A stretch of DNA of 64,000 nt from Perkinsus olseni. Lineage: Eukaryota; Perkinsozoa; Perkinsida; Perkinsidae. The notes below the pieces were generated by a model. It saw nothing but the letters and a program-made list of their open reading frames with translations. It did not search any database and was not told the origin of the DNA. The stretch lies in assembly GCA_013115135.1 (NCBI GenBank), contig JABANP010000176.1:33198-97197 (forward strand), given 5' to 3'. Position numbers and translations under genes: made by a program. The stretch's first letter is position 1, and each line of letters begins with the position of its first letter. Positions 48,335 through 59,938 of this stretch are shown one piece after another.

Positions 48335-49120
48335 AGCTTACTCACCGCTGACCTTCCTTCAACCGCTACGGTTAGCTTCCTAATTCGTTGCCAAAAGTAT
48401 TGGCAAATATTATCGTTGCGTTCTCGTTTTTGACGCGAAAGCTGGCCAACAACAGCGATATATTTTCATCATCAGGGTTGTACGGAAACCCCGTTAGAGC
48501 TTCGAGTATACCACCGACGCTGCAGCTCTAAATTTAAATTCTTAAGAATGGCTTTCTCTCGAGTCTTGCCGCTTCTGCAGGTATATTTCTCCCCGACCAT
48601 CATCGCGCATTCTCTGAGTAGTTGGAAACTACAGGGCGGAGGCAGTCATATATTACAGGATATCAACCGATGCCAACCATCTCAGCAATGGAATGCGAAC
48701 TGAGTGATAATTCGAAGGCTGGTGGCTTCACTGCTGGACTCTGCAAATATTCCACAACTGCAGCACGGACTAGCCGGACTTGGCCTCAAGCTGAGAGTCC
48801 TAAGTGATGCCATCGATCACTCACTGGATTTGCTCGCATCAGTGACTTGGTGTTGATCCGAATCCTCATGTGCGTGCCTGTACTGCCTGGCGAACAAGTG
48901 CCCCAAGCTATGATGCTGTCACCTTGGCGGCTACCCTCTTCTTCTGCTCGACCATAGAGCCTGCAAGGGACCAACCAAACCGAATCATCAGAATCACAAA
49001 CCTAGATCACCCAATACTGATGCCACCTACTTACCGTCAAATGACGACGACCTACGACCCTGTGACATTGACACCCCAACCCATCAATAATTCTTGAAAT
49101 ATGAAAATCTACACACAGCA
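48335..49120 (-). pseudogene. Third copy of the 5' part of the coiled-coil gene
   Basis: Matches 39950-40760 and 45260-46060 with substantial drift: CTTACTCACCGCTGACCTTC, CAAAAGTATTGGCAAATATT against GGAAGCTTTGGCAGATTTTC, then the GGTAGTTGGAAACTACAGGG landmark. The reading frame is interrupted. Its right end is directly followed by the 3' end of the second PP2A gene, exactly as at 46.05 kb, so the coiled-coil fragment and PP2A gene were duplicated together. Confidence 0.6.
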
Positions 49121-49184
49121 AAAGATTCCATCTATTTTACTCCAGAAAAACGGGCGATAATATAACCAATAGGTCTTACAGTGA

Positions 49185-51163
49185 CTAGAGGAAGTAGTCA
49201 GGGAGTTCCCGTACGATCGTCGGGTCTCTGCGTTGCGGAGCTGCATCGAACTGTAGGAACGTGTACCTAGCGAGAGCATTCAGGCAGATAGACGAAGGCG
49301 ACATCTAGCATGCAGCATGCTACTACCACTACTACTCATAGATCAACGATAATCGCTATAACGACATAGATGATACTATGTAGTTTAATACATAGTGATA
49401 GTCTACCGATAGTAGATGATAGGAGCCTCGCTTTGTCGGTTATCTCAGCAGACGGTGGCGGTGAAGAAGTTGTGAGTGGATACCTCTTCATCGACCCAAA
49501 AACTACTACCACTACTCTACTCCGACCCTATGCCTTTAAAACACGATCTTGCATAACGCACAGTCCAAATTGGAATCATCGCTCTCTCCCCTACCTCATG
49601 TTCTCATCGAGTTCCATAACAGCTGCCTGGTTACCACACCTACCAAAGATACTCCTAGAGCCGTAGTCCGAGAATGACAATATTAGCTCACCTGTAGCAG
49701 TAGTTTGGTGCTGAGAAGATAGTCACGAGGTTTTTCTCATGGCTCCAGTTGTAGCCTTCCATAATAAGCTGGTGGGCTCTAGCGATCAGTTTGAGACCGT
49801 TATGATGATTGAACTGAAGGCGATGACGAGCAAGATCATTGAGGGGAATCAACGGCAGGAAAAGCATGCCCAAAAGCGAACTCCTCGCGATACTCATCAG
49901 CACTGTTGTGCCATTCTGATGTATCAGGTGCCATAGGCCACAACACACAGAGAAAGGTGTGCATGCGAGGTTGCATGGGAAGTCGCGAAGACGAAGACAT
50001 CAGAGTGTGTTTCGCTCGCCAACGGCAGCCTGCATGTAATCTGATGCGCTCAGCTGAGCAATGATTTGCCCCTCATGCTGGGTTCATTATGACTGCCCGT
50101 GCTGACCAGCTGAGCCGTGTATTTCATAGTAGAAGTGTCGCGTCTCGAGCACAGCCGAGCGAAGCGCATCAAGCACTCTTAGCGACTCACCTGAGCTGAT
50201 ATATCCTCTCCGAAAGTATAACCAGAGCCCCTCGGTGATATACCCCAGCCACTACGATCATCAGGATCCGACCAAAGGAGGTCACACATAGCACCTGCCG
50301 TACATTCCGATGCCGAGTTCTCGCCAATACAAGTGGCGAGTGGCGGCCACAGCCAATAGAAGATGGTCCATTAATACCTTCCCGCTGCCTACGAACCCTC
50401 TCTCACCTTCATGGGGCGTTTCTTGGAGTCTATCAATTTTCCTGACATCATCTACGTCATCGATTGACGGCGACAGACCACCATGCATAGAGAAGATAGA
50501 ATTCTCTACCAACGCTGTGAGAGGAAGGTAGTCAAACAGCTGAGGAAGGATACGCTACTCATCATTCCCTCATCATCAATCCCCTACGTCAGTCAGCATC
50601 TTCCAGACATTCGCTGTGTTGTATTTCCGCAAACACTCATCGTAGAATCCATAAACTTGCGTGAGCTGCCGAGACTCATGATTCCCCCGAAGGATCGTGA
50701 TCCGCTCAGGGTATCTAACCTTCAACCAGGGAAGATACAAAATTGGTCAGGTTGATACGATGCTCCTCACTTTGTACGCCAGTAGGAGACTTATAACCTC
50801 AACGCTGAAGTAGCCTCTATCGACGTAGTCCCCGAGGAACAGGTAGTTGGTGTCCGGAGGAACTGCATGAGCAAAGAGCGTTCGACTTGCGAGAAAACGT
50901 CCCTCATGGTACAGCCCCCGATTCTAAACATTTCCATTAGGTCATAGAATTGACCATGAATGTCGCCAACGACGGTCACTGGGCACCGCACTGGCTTCAC
51001 ATTATCTTCTTTTTGCAGTATTTCCCTCGCCCTCGCTATCAGACCTAGGAATCTCCAATTCGATCAATAAGCGCGGGGGCCACCCACCGGCAAGTTCATC
51101 CTCAGCCAAAGCCTGGCAGTCTTGAAGGCTCGCTATGTACCTGCGAAGCTCATCATCCACCAT
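49185..51163 (-). CDS. PPP2C: Protein phosphatase 2A catalytic subunit, copy 2 (diverged)
   Basis: Tandem duplicate of the gene at 46.2-48.0 kb with the same nine-exon plan. It starts [20 protein letters not shown] at 51163 and ends ELPDYFL at 49185. All metal and phosphate-binding motifs are kept: [38 protein letters not shown]. It differs from copy 1 in conserved positions: RQLTQVYG for [28 protein letters not shown] for [40 protein letters not shown], and a tail [15 protein letters not shown] where PP2A normally has FDPAPRRG. Intron 5 has an ordinary GT donor. Likely active, but changing faster than copy 1. Confidence 0.92.
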
Positions 51164-51480
51164 TCGAGTATCCCAGCCCTGCGGTGTCGACCCCATACCA
51201 CCTGTCCAGATCGGCTCTCCCTGGTAAGGGCGGCTCGCCGGTAGAAGATACACTCTTCGGTGATGCAATCGATGTTTCTGCAGCAGCCGTCATCGCTCCA
51301 CCACGACCGCTATTATACATTAACAGCAGCAAAAAACTGACACAACTCACGATCTGTGAACCCCCAGCTTCAACCTTAGATACCAACGTTGAACTCAACA
51401 TTCTCGTGAAGTAACCGCTAAATTATCTAACTATCTTCCTCGTCATCGTCATGCATTACTAGAATAAATTAACGGTTATC
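51164..51480 (-). other. 5' flank of PP2A copy 2, matching that of copy 1
   Basis: 51190-51410 matches 48060-48280. Both can be read as a hydrophobic-to-Ala-rich frame (VSCVSFLLLLMYNSGRGGAM, then AAAETSIASPKSVSSTGEPP) that ends in AG before GTGG/GTAG and a CAG 19-23 bases later. This could be a 5' exon or leader. It does not join the phosphatase start in frame by the splice I can see. Confidence 0.4.
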
Positions 51481-51599
51481 AAACAGCATCATCATCGCCC
51501 CTTATACCACAAATCCACAAATCATCATCATAACGATCAACCAACAAACGAGACAAGCGATAATTTTCGATTATACCATGCATGGCGGTTAGACCAAGC

Positions 51600-51735
51600 C
51601 AGTACAGACAAACGGTGCTGGGAATGCCTTCACCGGGATTCGAACCAGGGACCTCTTCCGCAATAACCCGGAGGCACAGCACAAGTGTTCAACGAAGAAG
51701 GACCTACACTCATAACCGTAGGACCATTACGCCTA
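51600..51735 (-). repeat. tRNA-like sequence with perfect B box (SINE-like?)
   Basis: The minus strand contains GGTTCGAATCC, the pol III B box, in a T-arm-like setting (CCTGG TTCGAAT CCCGG, with one mismatch in the stem). An A-box-like TAATGGTCCTACGG lies about 80 bases upstream. I cannot fold a full cloverleaf with a paired acceptor stem, so it is more likely a tRNA-derived repeat or pseudogene than a working tRNA. Confidence 0.3.
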
Positions 51736-52674
51736 GTACTACCAGCTCCTCCTCCGGAAAGGGCGGAGCGAAGCAGCATGGCAGATAATTCGAAAAAAAA
51801 CCGAGCCTTCCTCTGCCACCTTCCACAGCAGTCTTTAATGCCACTCGGACATCGTCGACAGTCGCCGTGAAAGGAGGGAGGCTCGACAGAACGTAAAAGC
51901 AAATTAATAAATATAAAGACGTGTCCCATCTTCAAGCGTGTGGCTCAAAAACAGCACGGCGATATGAGACAACCCATAAAGCGCTCAGCAAGGAAGGTCA
52001 TCAGCTACTATCGCACTCCATCCTTGGCGAGGCTTCGACTACCACGACCATCAACAGAAGTCTCGCAAGAGCCTGCATTTTTAAGTTTTGTTTTTAGGAC
52101 AACTTCAAGTGTGCAGCAACAAGTATGCAAGAATCTGTCATATTCAGGTTTTCATTACCGATGGTGCGAGCACTTTATATAAAGGGTGATGGCAATAATA
52201 ACAACAATCGTAAACGTAATCATCGCGCGGCACAAAATCCGAGAGACAGGTCTCTCAGACTGGCCGACAAGATGAGGTCACCGTTGGAAGACGCGGTCCT
52301 TGATTAGACTTATAGATACTAGCCAAGACGCTGGCTTCCTTTCAACGGACAAATCATGCGCTCGAGCAGGTTGGGGAGCGATGCTGGAGTGATGAGGAAC
52401 AAGCAAATGTAGAGGGCAAACGGGCAGTAAATCACAGCGGAGCGAAGCTGGAAAACGGCGATAATATCTGAGATGGTTGGCACTGGGTGGAATAGTCTAT
52501 GGACCTCAGACTTACCAGCAGCTCCCACCGACAGCGACTGCCTCCCCTCTAGAAGGGGTCAACTGATAGGGCTCGAACTGAGGGCGTGAGGCTCCACCGC
52601 ACTGCTCGGGGAAGAGAACGCTGGTCGGGTCCGTATCAGTAGGGCTTTCCTCGACTTCTACGCAAAGGAGAGGA

Positions 52675-53966
52675 TTAGACGAACGTGGAAGACCGTAGGG
52701 TGCTGAAGTGCAGTCTCACGGCAGAGGTTGGCGTACCTCTATTTTCTCGCTCTTCGTCGGAGGCCTCTGCCACCCTGATGCGTTTGGGTTCCGGGGCGTC
52801 GGCGGCGGGGCGATTGGCCAGAGATAATGCCTTGATAGAGCTGGTGTCCATCAGTGGTTGAGCACGCCATTCAGGTTTGTTGTTGAACTCCTTGCTGCGC
52901 ACGGCCAAGCCGAACTTCTGAGCCTGAGCTCTCGGGAGTTGGGAAAGGAGTGGTATGAAGAAACGTACAAGTTGATTCATGATATTCATGACGGGTTTCT
53001 GTTGCATATCTAGCAAGGCTCGACCAGCGGCAGTTTGCAGTGTTGCGCGCTGCATCGCTCCAGCAGGCGCTCGAATTCCTCTACCGTTGCCGCGGTGCTT
53101 GGCCAAGGCATCCTGAGGTCGAGCATGCAAGATACAAACCGGGTCAAGACGACGACTCACCTTGTGCACTCTTTCCCCATAATTTGCGGAAGCCTCCGGA
53201 TCTAGGATCTTCTGCAGCTGGAAGCCTCTGAAGCCTATCAAACCAGTGCGATAAGCCTTGGGTCTGAAGGTCTGATGCTCCACAGCAGGAGCCTCCACGA
53301 CGTCGCCAGAAGAGCCGACAGCCGCCACGTCTTCCTCCTCACTGCCGCTGATCGTGAAGGATACCATGAAGGGAGTTGTACAAACAAGGTTGGCTGGCAG
53401 CAGCCAAGCACAGTGATTGTGTGAGATCTTCATACGCAAGATTTTCAGCAACGTGCTCAGCAAGGCTGAGTTACCAGGTGGTCCCGTTAAGCGAGCTAAT
53501 TCTGAGGTTCGGAACCGATTCTGTGCTTGGAATGCGGTTCCAGGACCGATTCTGAGCCTTAGACTTACTTATCGGACACCACCATTTCACTAGCAAGCAT
53601 CATCTGTGAGACCAACGGCTTAGCCTCTCATTCTTTTGCCCAACAGTAGAGGGCTGCAGGTCTGTCGGATTCATGCAGGCGAGTTTAAGAGCAGTCTCTC
53701 GTAAGTGCAATAACATCGGGCTGCCTGGTGCCCGACGGTCGCAAGAATTCCGTCGTGAGGATATAGTCGCGTTGAGAAGCCTCAAGAGTCTGCAAGAATT
53801 CAAGACTAGCGGAGCGAAGCGCTTCACGTATTTCCACTATCTTTATCACACACCTTGTGCTGGTTGTTGAAATGGATGGCAGTGGGCAACAGCCAGGGAA
53901 TGTTCCTTCATACCCTGGGAGCGGACAGCAGATGCCGACCAACCCTATGATGCAGCAGTGGGCCAA
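52675..53966 (-). CDS. Unrecognised protein, at least three exons
   Basis: N-terminal coding stretch near 53840-53690 reads EIREALRSASLEFLQTLEAS, then QRDYILTTEFLRPSGTRQPD. A middle exon ends ANYGERVHK at 53163 with donor GTGAGT; it carries VSFTISGSEEEDVAAVGSSG and ILDPEASANY. The 48-nt intron (53162-53115) ends CCTCAG. The downstream part reads MNIMNQLVRFFIPLLSQLPR, PEPKRIRVAEASDEERENRG and stops at 52675. The intron is a multiple of three with no stop, so the open frame runs through it. The frame between 53114 and 53000 is ambiguous. No family is recognised; the acidic and basic stretches suggest a nuclear protein, but that is a guess. Confidence 0.5.
53780..53871. promoter_or_regulatory. 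Divergent intergenic start region
   Basis: The minus-strand gene and the plus-strand PRP38B gene begin back to back here, with under 100 bases between the coding sequence of one and the ATG of the other. A shared promoter is inferred; I see no TATA box or clear motif. Confidence 0.35.
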
Positions 53967-56900
53967 TGTAATGCGGAGAGGGTGGGAATTACTACTTTAC
54001 TGGTTATCAAGACTTGCACCTCACGGTAGTCTCGAGAGAGTTTTTGGGGGGCGATAATGATGATCATGGCTCAGAGCATCAGGCTGGCACGATTGGCTGT
54101 AGACGCGTTCTCTCATGGGCATTGAAGGTCAAGAGCGTGTGAAGTTGAGGAATGGCAGCAGTAGTGATTATCTCGCCGAAAATCGGACAGGCACCTTCGA
54201 GGCAGTTTGGGGCGACTTTATGATTGTGAAAATGATCAGCGTGAAGCGTCGTGAAGGGGGCCTTTCACTGCGTTTGTCGGGCGGGTACGCGCCTTTCTGA
54301 ATTTCTGCTGTACGCCGAGGTTCGCCATATCGAAATCAGGCAAAATGAGGAACAACTATACAGTCTAGTTCAAGTGAATTGGCGCGATGGGTTCTAGGAA
54401 ATTTCTTTCTCGGACTGTCTTTGAGCTAGATCAAAATAGAAGGAAGAGATCAGAGACAAAATGATGAGCTAAAAGAGTATCGAAAGGTTGGATCAGCTGA
54501 AACAGGATACATAGGTTGGTAGTAATAAATAATACAGTTGCAAAGCTGTATGCTGCGATAGTATAACCCAGGTGCACTGTGTCTGCGATAGATTCGTTAT
54601 AGGCTGGGTCCATCATTAAGTCCCCCCGGGCAACTAGGATGTCCTAAGATAGCAGTACGATCGTATTGAGTGATGTTTGCCACCGGGAAGGCTGCTGTTG
54701 TCACCAGCCTGCTGCTTGCCTTTACAACAGTCTTATCTGTCGTTTTCAGTACTATGCCGCAGCTCAGGCGAGTCAGGCAGCGGCAGCAGCTGCTGCTTAC
54801 GCTGCGGCCGGTGGAGTCTCGCAGGCAGGTGGGTGGGGCGCCCATTCCCCACCACTACTGAGAACCCGATATCACCTTTCAGGCACAGGTTCGACCCAGG
54901 CAACCTCCGTGATGTCCATGAGTAGCGGGGGCTTTCCTAGTATGGGAATGAAGCCTGCCAAGAAATGCTTCTTGCATAACAAGCATAACAACAGCTGCAA
55001 GAAGTGCAGAGACTATAAAGATTGGGTAATGGGGGAGTTGCGGGGGGACTTCAGTGGAGATATCGAGGTTGCAGATTGTGAGTTCAATGCAATTAAATTG
55101 GAAATTTTCTGATCGCAAATATGAATCCAATCGGTGGTCGTGGAATTGAATTCGCTGACAGCGGCGCCAATGCAGTAGAATGGAAGACTAGTCATGGTGA
55201 GCTTGAATGATGAGCCGACCAATTTAAATTTTTGCTTTTTAAACTATTTCATTTTATTCACTTCATAACTCTATTACAATTTCAAGTTTATCGAATTTTC
55301 GATTTTAAGTAGGTGAAACACGAGCAGGAGATGTTGAAGCAGCAGCAGTCACTTCTCACAGCAAACGTGAATGATTCGATGATGGGGACGCTGCAGCTGA
55401 CTAATACTACCACCTATAACTACCCTCAGATGGTAACGAGCACAATCACGAGGCGCCGTAGTGTCATTTTCTTTTGTTCCAGTTACATCAGCAGTTGGCC
55501 AAATCAGCGTACTACCATTCTATTCAACCGTAAGGAAGGGGCTCCCGCTTCGAGTCAGTCATGCTAGTGTTCAGGCTGGACACTCCTGAAGCGATAATTG
55601 ATGAGATCAAGACTAGATGCAAGGACGCTGAACCTTACGCCCCTGGGTAATACCGGAGACTGTTTGTGCAATAAAGAGAACATACCCTGTCATTCACCCC
55701 GGTTTCGGACGCCTCTTGGACAGTCGTGCCCCCTCATGTATCGTGAGTGTACTTAACAAATTCAACGTCGAAACTCGCAACGCAAGTTACCTTTGCAATT
55801 CGCCTCTGGAGATGTCTCGTACTGGAAGCGTTTTTTACAATTTGAGTTGGGGTTCATTTTTACACGATTGCGTTCATTGCGGAGAGCGTGTATAATAAAT
55901 CATCATTTGGGAAGAAGGAAAAATGAGAGTTGTCAATGTCCTCATAGCCGAGCGCCCTTCTGTGTGTTTGTGTGGTTTAGTATTGGTTGGAAGCAGCATC
56001 TTTCTGCCGTGCTATTTCCCTCAGCTCTCATACCGTACCTTCGACGATGTTCTGCTGTTTGTATCGCCTCTTCGTGATGCGCATTAACAGCAAGATACTA
56101 GGTCAGCTCATCAACTACCATGGAGCACCTTACGTTAGGTAGGGAAGAATCTTTGGTACGCACAGGGAAGGATTCGTGCTAACTGCAGGTGCGCCGGCTT
56201 CCTGTATGTGCGGTTTGGTCTGTCGCCTCGAGATTACTGGAGCTTCTTGCAACCACATCTTCTGGTAGGACGGCAGAATGGGATGCTCTCATGCGGGAGG
56301 TATCGAGTTCGAATCCTATTTGGACTTTATTCAGGACGACGAAGAGTTCACTCCTGGCTGTGATAAAGGGCGAGTCATGACCATGGGGGAATACGTGGAG
56401 AAGGTATGCTTGAATTGATGGGAGTATTACCTGCGCGGGTTGCTCGTCGATGAAAGACTATGCTACAGCCTTGTTTCCAGCTGCTGCCGACGAGGGTTTA
56501 CGGGAATAGTATCAAGAATTTTGACATGTCTCTGCTCACCCGAAGAAGATGGAAAGGGAGAGGTTCGCGAAATTTTTCGCCACTCGGAGCACCGACTTTC
56601 CAATCGATACGCGAACCGTACCTGTCTTCATCTTGATCAGCTCCTGACGGAAGATCGTTATTACAGTGTAGTATTGCCTAGAATACCCCAGGCCATCAAA
56701 ACAGAGTAAGGCTTTTCACTCTAACCGAGTGACGCCGCCATAGGGGGTCGATGTAGGTACTGCGTGAAGCTGCTGGACTTTGAAAAGTTCCAGTTTCGGG
56801 AGCGACAGAAGCAGAACAAGACAGTGTTAGACAAGTTCCATTCTAAGGCCAAGGTAATGAATTTCGTGGCGCGCGGGAATATAGCTGGTCTGCAGATTGA

Positions 56901-58330
56901 AGCATGCTCTAATGGTGACTGGCTCGATGGGGAGGTTGTTGATGTGCTTGGGCCGACTACCAATCGAGTGAGGGTTAAGTGCAGGCTGGAGGACGGGTAG
57001 TAATGCTGGAGCATATCTTGTCGCTCGGCTGTGAAGCATTGCAGTCTAGGAACAGTCGTTAATTATTAGAATGTGGTGTTGATTATGATTCTTTCTGGGT
57101 GAGGGTATTTTTGACCCTCGCGAGGGCTGTCCTTATTCGGTTCTAGCGGTATATGAAATAGAGGATTCTCGCATCGCCTCCGAGTACTCGCGAACCCACG
57201 ATAGAGCTGTCCAGGTCCATCGAGGAGATCCCGCTGGGCATGGTCGTACTCAAGTCGGGGGAAGGGGAGAGTTGGGACGACAGCGAGTAGGGTGTAGTCG
57301 TGTTGGGAGAGGGGTATTTGGTGTTTTCAGATGGTATGGCGGCGGTGAGGAGAGCTGGTATGATGCACCGGCTGGAGGACAGGGACAGAGGTAATACCAG
57401 TGGTATCTTGAGGTCGACGCTTGTTAGATATCGAGATACCAGTGGTATCTTGAGGTCGACGCTTGTTAGATATCGAGATACCAGTGGTATCTTGAGGTCG
57501 ACGCTTGTTAGATATCGAGAGCGTCTTGTGGCTCCGTTCTGTACTGCTTCTACTTCTGAAGTTGGTTTCGGGAGGGGCTGCCTCACATTTCTGCTATTAT
57601 GAATGGAGTTACAGCGCCCCTGCGATAAAACTCTGCGATGCTTCTTACCTAAGAGTGCCCTGCCCGTCGAATAGCCTCGTCTTCGTCATACTCAGTTGGA
57701 ATGACGGTCGTGATAGCGGGACGTGGGCTGAAGGCAGTGAGGGCCGAAAGGATGACAGCAAGGTAGTGATGGAACATATTTTCGCCAGAAATTTCGAATT
57801 CTCTTGCCAGGCGGTGGACCTCACTCATCGCAAGACTGCCGGCAACTTTGATGATGCTGCTTATGAAGGGATGAATGCCTTAGATATTTACAACCAGCGA
57901 CGGCGCGACAAGGTGAGAAGAGAGCAGCTTGATCGGTCTCCAGAAGGGACGGTTGTCGTCATCAGGCCAGCGTGTCGGCTACCAGTGGGAAGGGGTACTG
58001 CCGTCCAGTTCAGGGTTACCGGAATGCTTTGTCACGGCCACATGTGGAGTCGGGTAAGCGGCGCAATGGTGACGGTGGTAAGGGGACGTTTTCCCTGGCA
58101 GGTGCCTCGGCTGTTGTGCGACGGAGGAGCAGGAGTCGGAGTAGGGATCGCGATGACTTCGATCATGAAGGGTGAGATAATGATGTTAGCAGCTCGGGCG
58201 AGTATGTGTGTGTTGCAGGGGCGGTAAAGGAAAGGGCAAAGGGAAGGGTAAAGGCAAAGGACGCCATGACGTCGGTGGTGGGTATCGTTCGACAGGGAGG
58301 TGAGTTCACGTCGCTTGATGGATCTCTTCT
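53872..58330 (+). CDS. PRPF38B: PRP38B-like pre-mRNA splicing factor with RS and Gly-Lys tail
   Basis: PRP38 proteins act at spliceosome activation. Exons joined in phase: 53872-53967, 54750-54828, 54883-55025, 55313-55432, 55492-55529, 55575-55646, 56025-56138, 56189-56264, 56308-56403, 56641-56705, 56757-56996, 57789-57912, 57966-58171, then one from about 58217. The PRP38 core reads AKSAYYHSI, TPEAIIDEIKTRCKDAEPYA, STMFCCLYRLFVMRINSKIL, CAGFLYVRFGLSPRDYWSFL, DDEEFTPGCDKGRVMTMGEY and DRYYSVVLPRIP, matching human PRPF38B segment by segment. N-terminal to it is a Gln/Ala-rich region and KKCFLHNKHNNSCKKC, a Cys/His cluster that could bind zinc. After the core comes a Tudor-like stretch (CSNGDWLDGEVVDVLGP), an RS motif (RRRSRSRSRDRDD) and a GKGKGKGKGK tail. 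One exon (about 55700-55740) and anything between 57.0 and 57.8 kb are uncertain, as is the stop. Confidence 0.9.
57395..57520. repeat. Three perfect 42-bp tandem repeats
   Basis: The unit containing ACCAGTGGTATCTTGAGGTC and GACGCTTGTTAGATATCGAG occurs three times head to tail. 42 is a multiple of three, so it reads as a 14-residue repeat on either strand (plus: GILRSTLVRYRDTS). It lies between exons 56996 and 57789 of the PRP38B gene, so it is probably intronic. Confidence 0.9.
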
Positions 58331-58437
58331 CATGCTGCCGAAGCTTCGTCAAAGATGACACGGAACTCGCAAGGCCACCAGTCGATCGGGAATGATTGGA
58401 TCCGCCGTACTCTAGCCTCGCCCTTAGCGAACCTGCG

Positions 58438-58590
58438 TGTATGGCATCACACGACGACGGTTGTGCGTGCGTACACAGTTCGGCGCTGTCGGAAGCAGCG
58501 CTCGTGTAGAAGCAGATGAGGGGCCTTCGGGAAGCGTTGGAGGGCTGGGATCTGAGCATAAGCTCACTAAGAATCATTCGTTCCCTCTTT
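58438..58590. repeat. Dispersed repeat shared with 28.9 kb
   Basis: Second copy of the 28925-29080 block, just behind PRP38B. It ends in a CTAAGAATCATTCGTTCCC stretch that corresponds to AATAAGAACCATTTCACCCC at 29 kb. Confidence 0.6.
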
Positions 58591-58599
58591 CATTGGTCC

Positions 58600-59938
58600 T
58601 CCGCTGTGCCGCATGGGTTCTTGTCTAATGCATTGTCTGAGCTGCTAGGTACGGTGAAGGCGTGGACTACCATTCTAGTGCTACCTTCCGGGAGAGATCT
58701 CCACCGAAGCACCAAGTGTCGGAGGCAACTAGAGCTAGGCAGCAGGCCATTGTTGGACGATACTCGGGAGTCGCTGAAACTGCTCAGAGTAAGTGGCATG
58801 GGTGATGGGGATCGGGGAGCAGATGGTAGGGATTTTCCGAGGTTGTGGATTCAACTATTGATATTTAATTATATTGCCGCTGCTCTGAAAAAGTGAGGTA
58901 AGATTGTGACAAGTAAAAGTTGATTGTCTAGCGCGTCAACATTTCGTATTTTTCGCCCAAACTGAAGTCTTGTCGTTCCCGACATGATGAACGGGGTATC
59001 AAGGAACCAGTCCACTACGAAATGCCTCGACGGCTTCCTCTCAGGAACTCGCCAAGACGCAGAGCAGCCTGATGTTGGTTTGTTGGGCTAAGACGTTACT
59101 TTCATCCTGATGGACGTTGAGAAAGAGCAAGAGAGCAAGATGTATCTTTTCACATTGTATGGTCATCGACAAGTTTTATGCTCTTTTTCCAACCCATCAG
59201 AATCCTTTCGTTTGTTAACTGAGTCCTCGTGTGTCATGTGAAAACGAGGAAAATGCTGTCATCAGCCGCCCTCGAGGAGAGCCCACTAGAGTGTTTTCGT
59301 TCTGTCATCGATTGCCAGTGATAGTCTACCAATGCGGACTAGGTCGGCAGTTCAAGACGTTCGAAGGGTTACGCTCACTTGGCTGTAGTTGCCCTACTGA
59401 GCCTTCCATAGTGTTTGGGAATGGTATCATTCTCAGGAAATATAAGTCCACCCATGACATCATCATCAATGAACATGACCCCGATACAGCTCTCCTCATC
59501 CCTCAATCTGGCCACCTTGGGGATGTCAGTATCGTTATTTGGCAAGTAACGTGCCAGTGATGCTCCCTATCACATTATTCTTCCTTGATTCGGTCGTCTG
59601 AGCTCTGATAAGCTTTTCGGTAGAGCTAGCTTTCTCGCCGTGGATGAGATGGAAAATTTTTTTCCCGTTCGCACGCGAATTTTCTTAAATGACATTGCAA
59701 TGCTGGCTGCCTCGGCGTTCGGCCTGTGCAAAGTTGTCGGATGATCATCTTCATAAATCAGACGAAGAACCCTTTTTTCGCGTTGGAATATTCGGCAATG
59801 GTACCAAAACGCCTGCCGACTTTTGAAAACGTATGATGACGTACTCGTCGCTTTAGCGACGTCACACGGTTTCACGATATCCTCAGCCCGCCCATCGCTG
59901 CTGAGGGCTCTGGGCGAGTTCCCGCGCCGAACGAAGCC
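58600..59938. other. Spacer without a recognised gene
   Basis: Short open frames occur on both strands (59231-59560 plus, 59974-59570 minus). None shows a motif. The minus frame overlaps the first exon of the next plus-strand gene and is probably a shadow. Confidence 0.35.

Noticed and set aside
51582..51788. Small plus-strand open frame reading PSPGFEPGTSS as a protein
   Set aside because: GFEPG is the usual in-silico translation of the reverse complement of a tRNA B box; the signal is tRNA-like DNA, not a protein.
57505..58227. 240-residue plus-strand open frame as a single gene
   Set aside because: It reads through intron sequence; only parts of it coincide with PRP38B exons, and the RS/Gly-Lys reading requires splicing.
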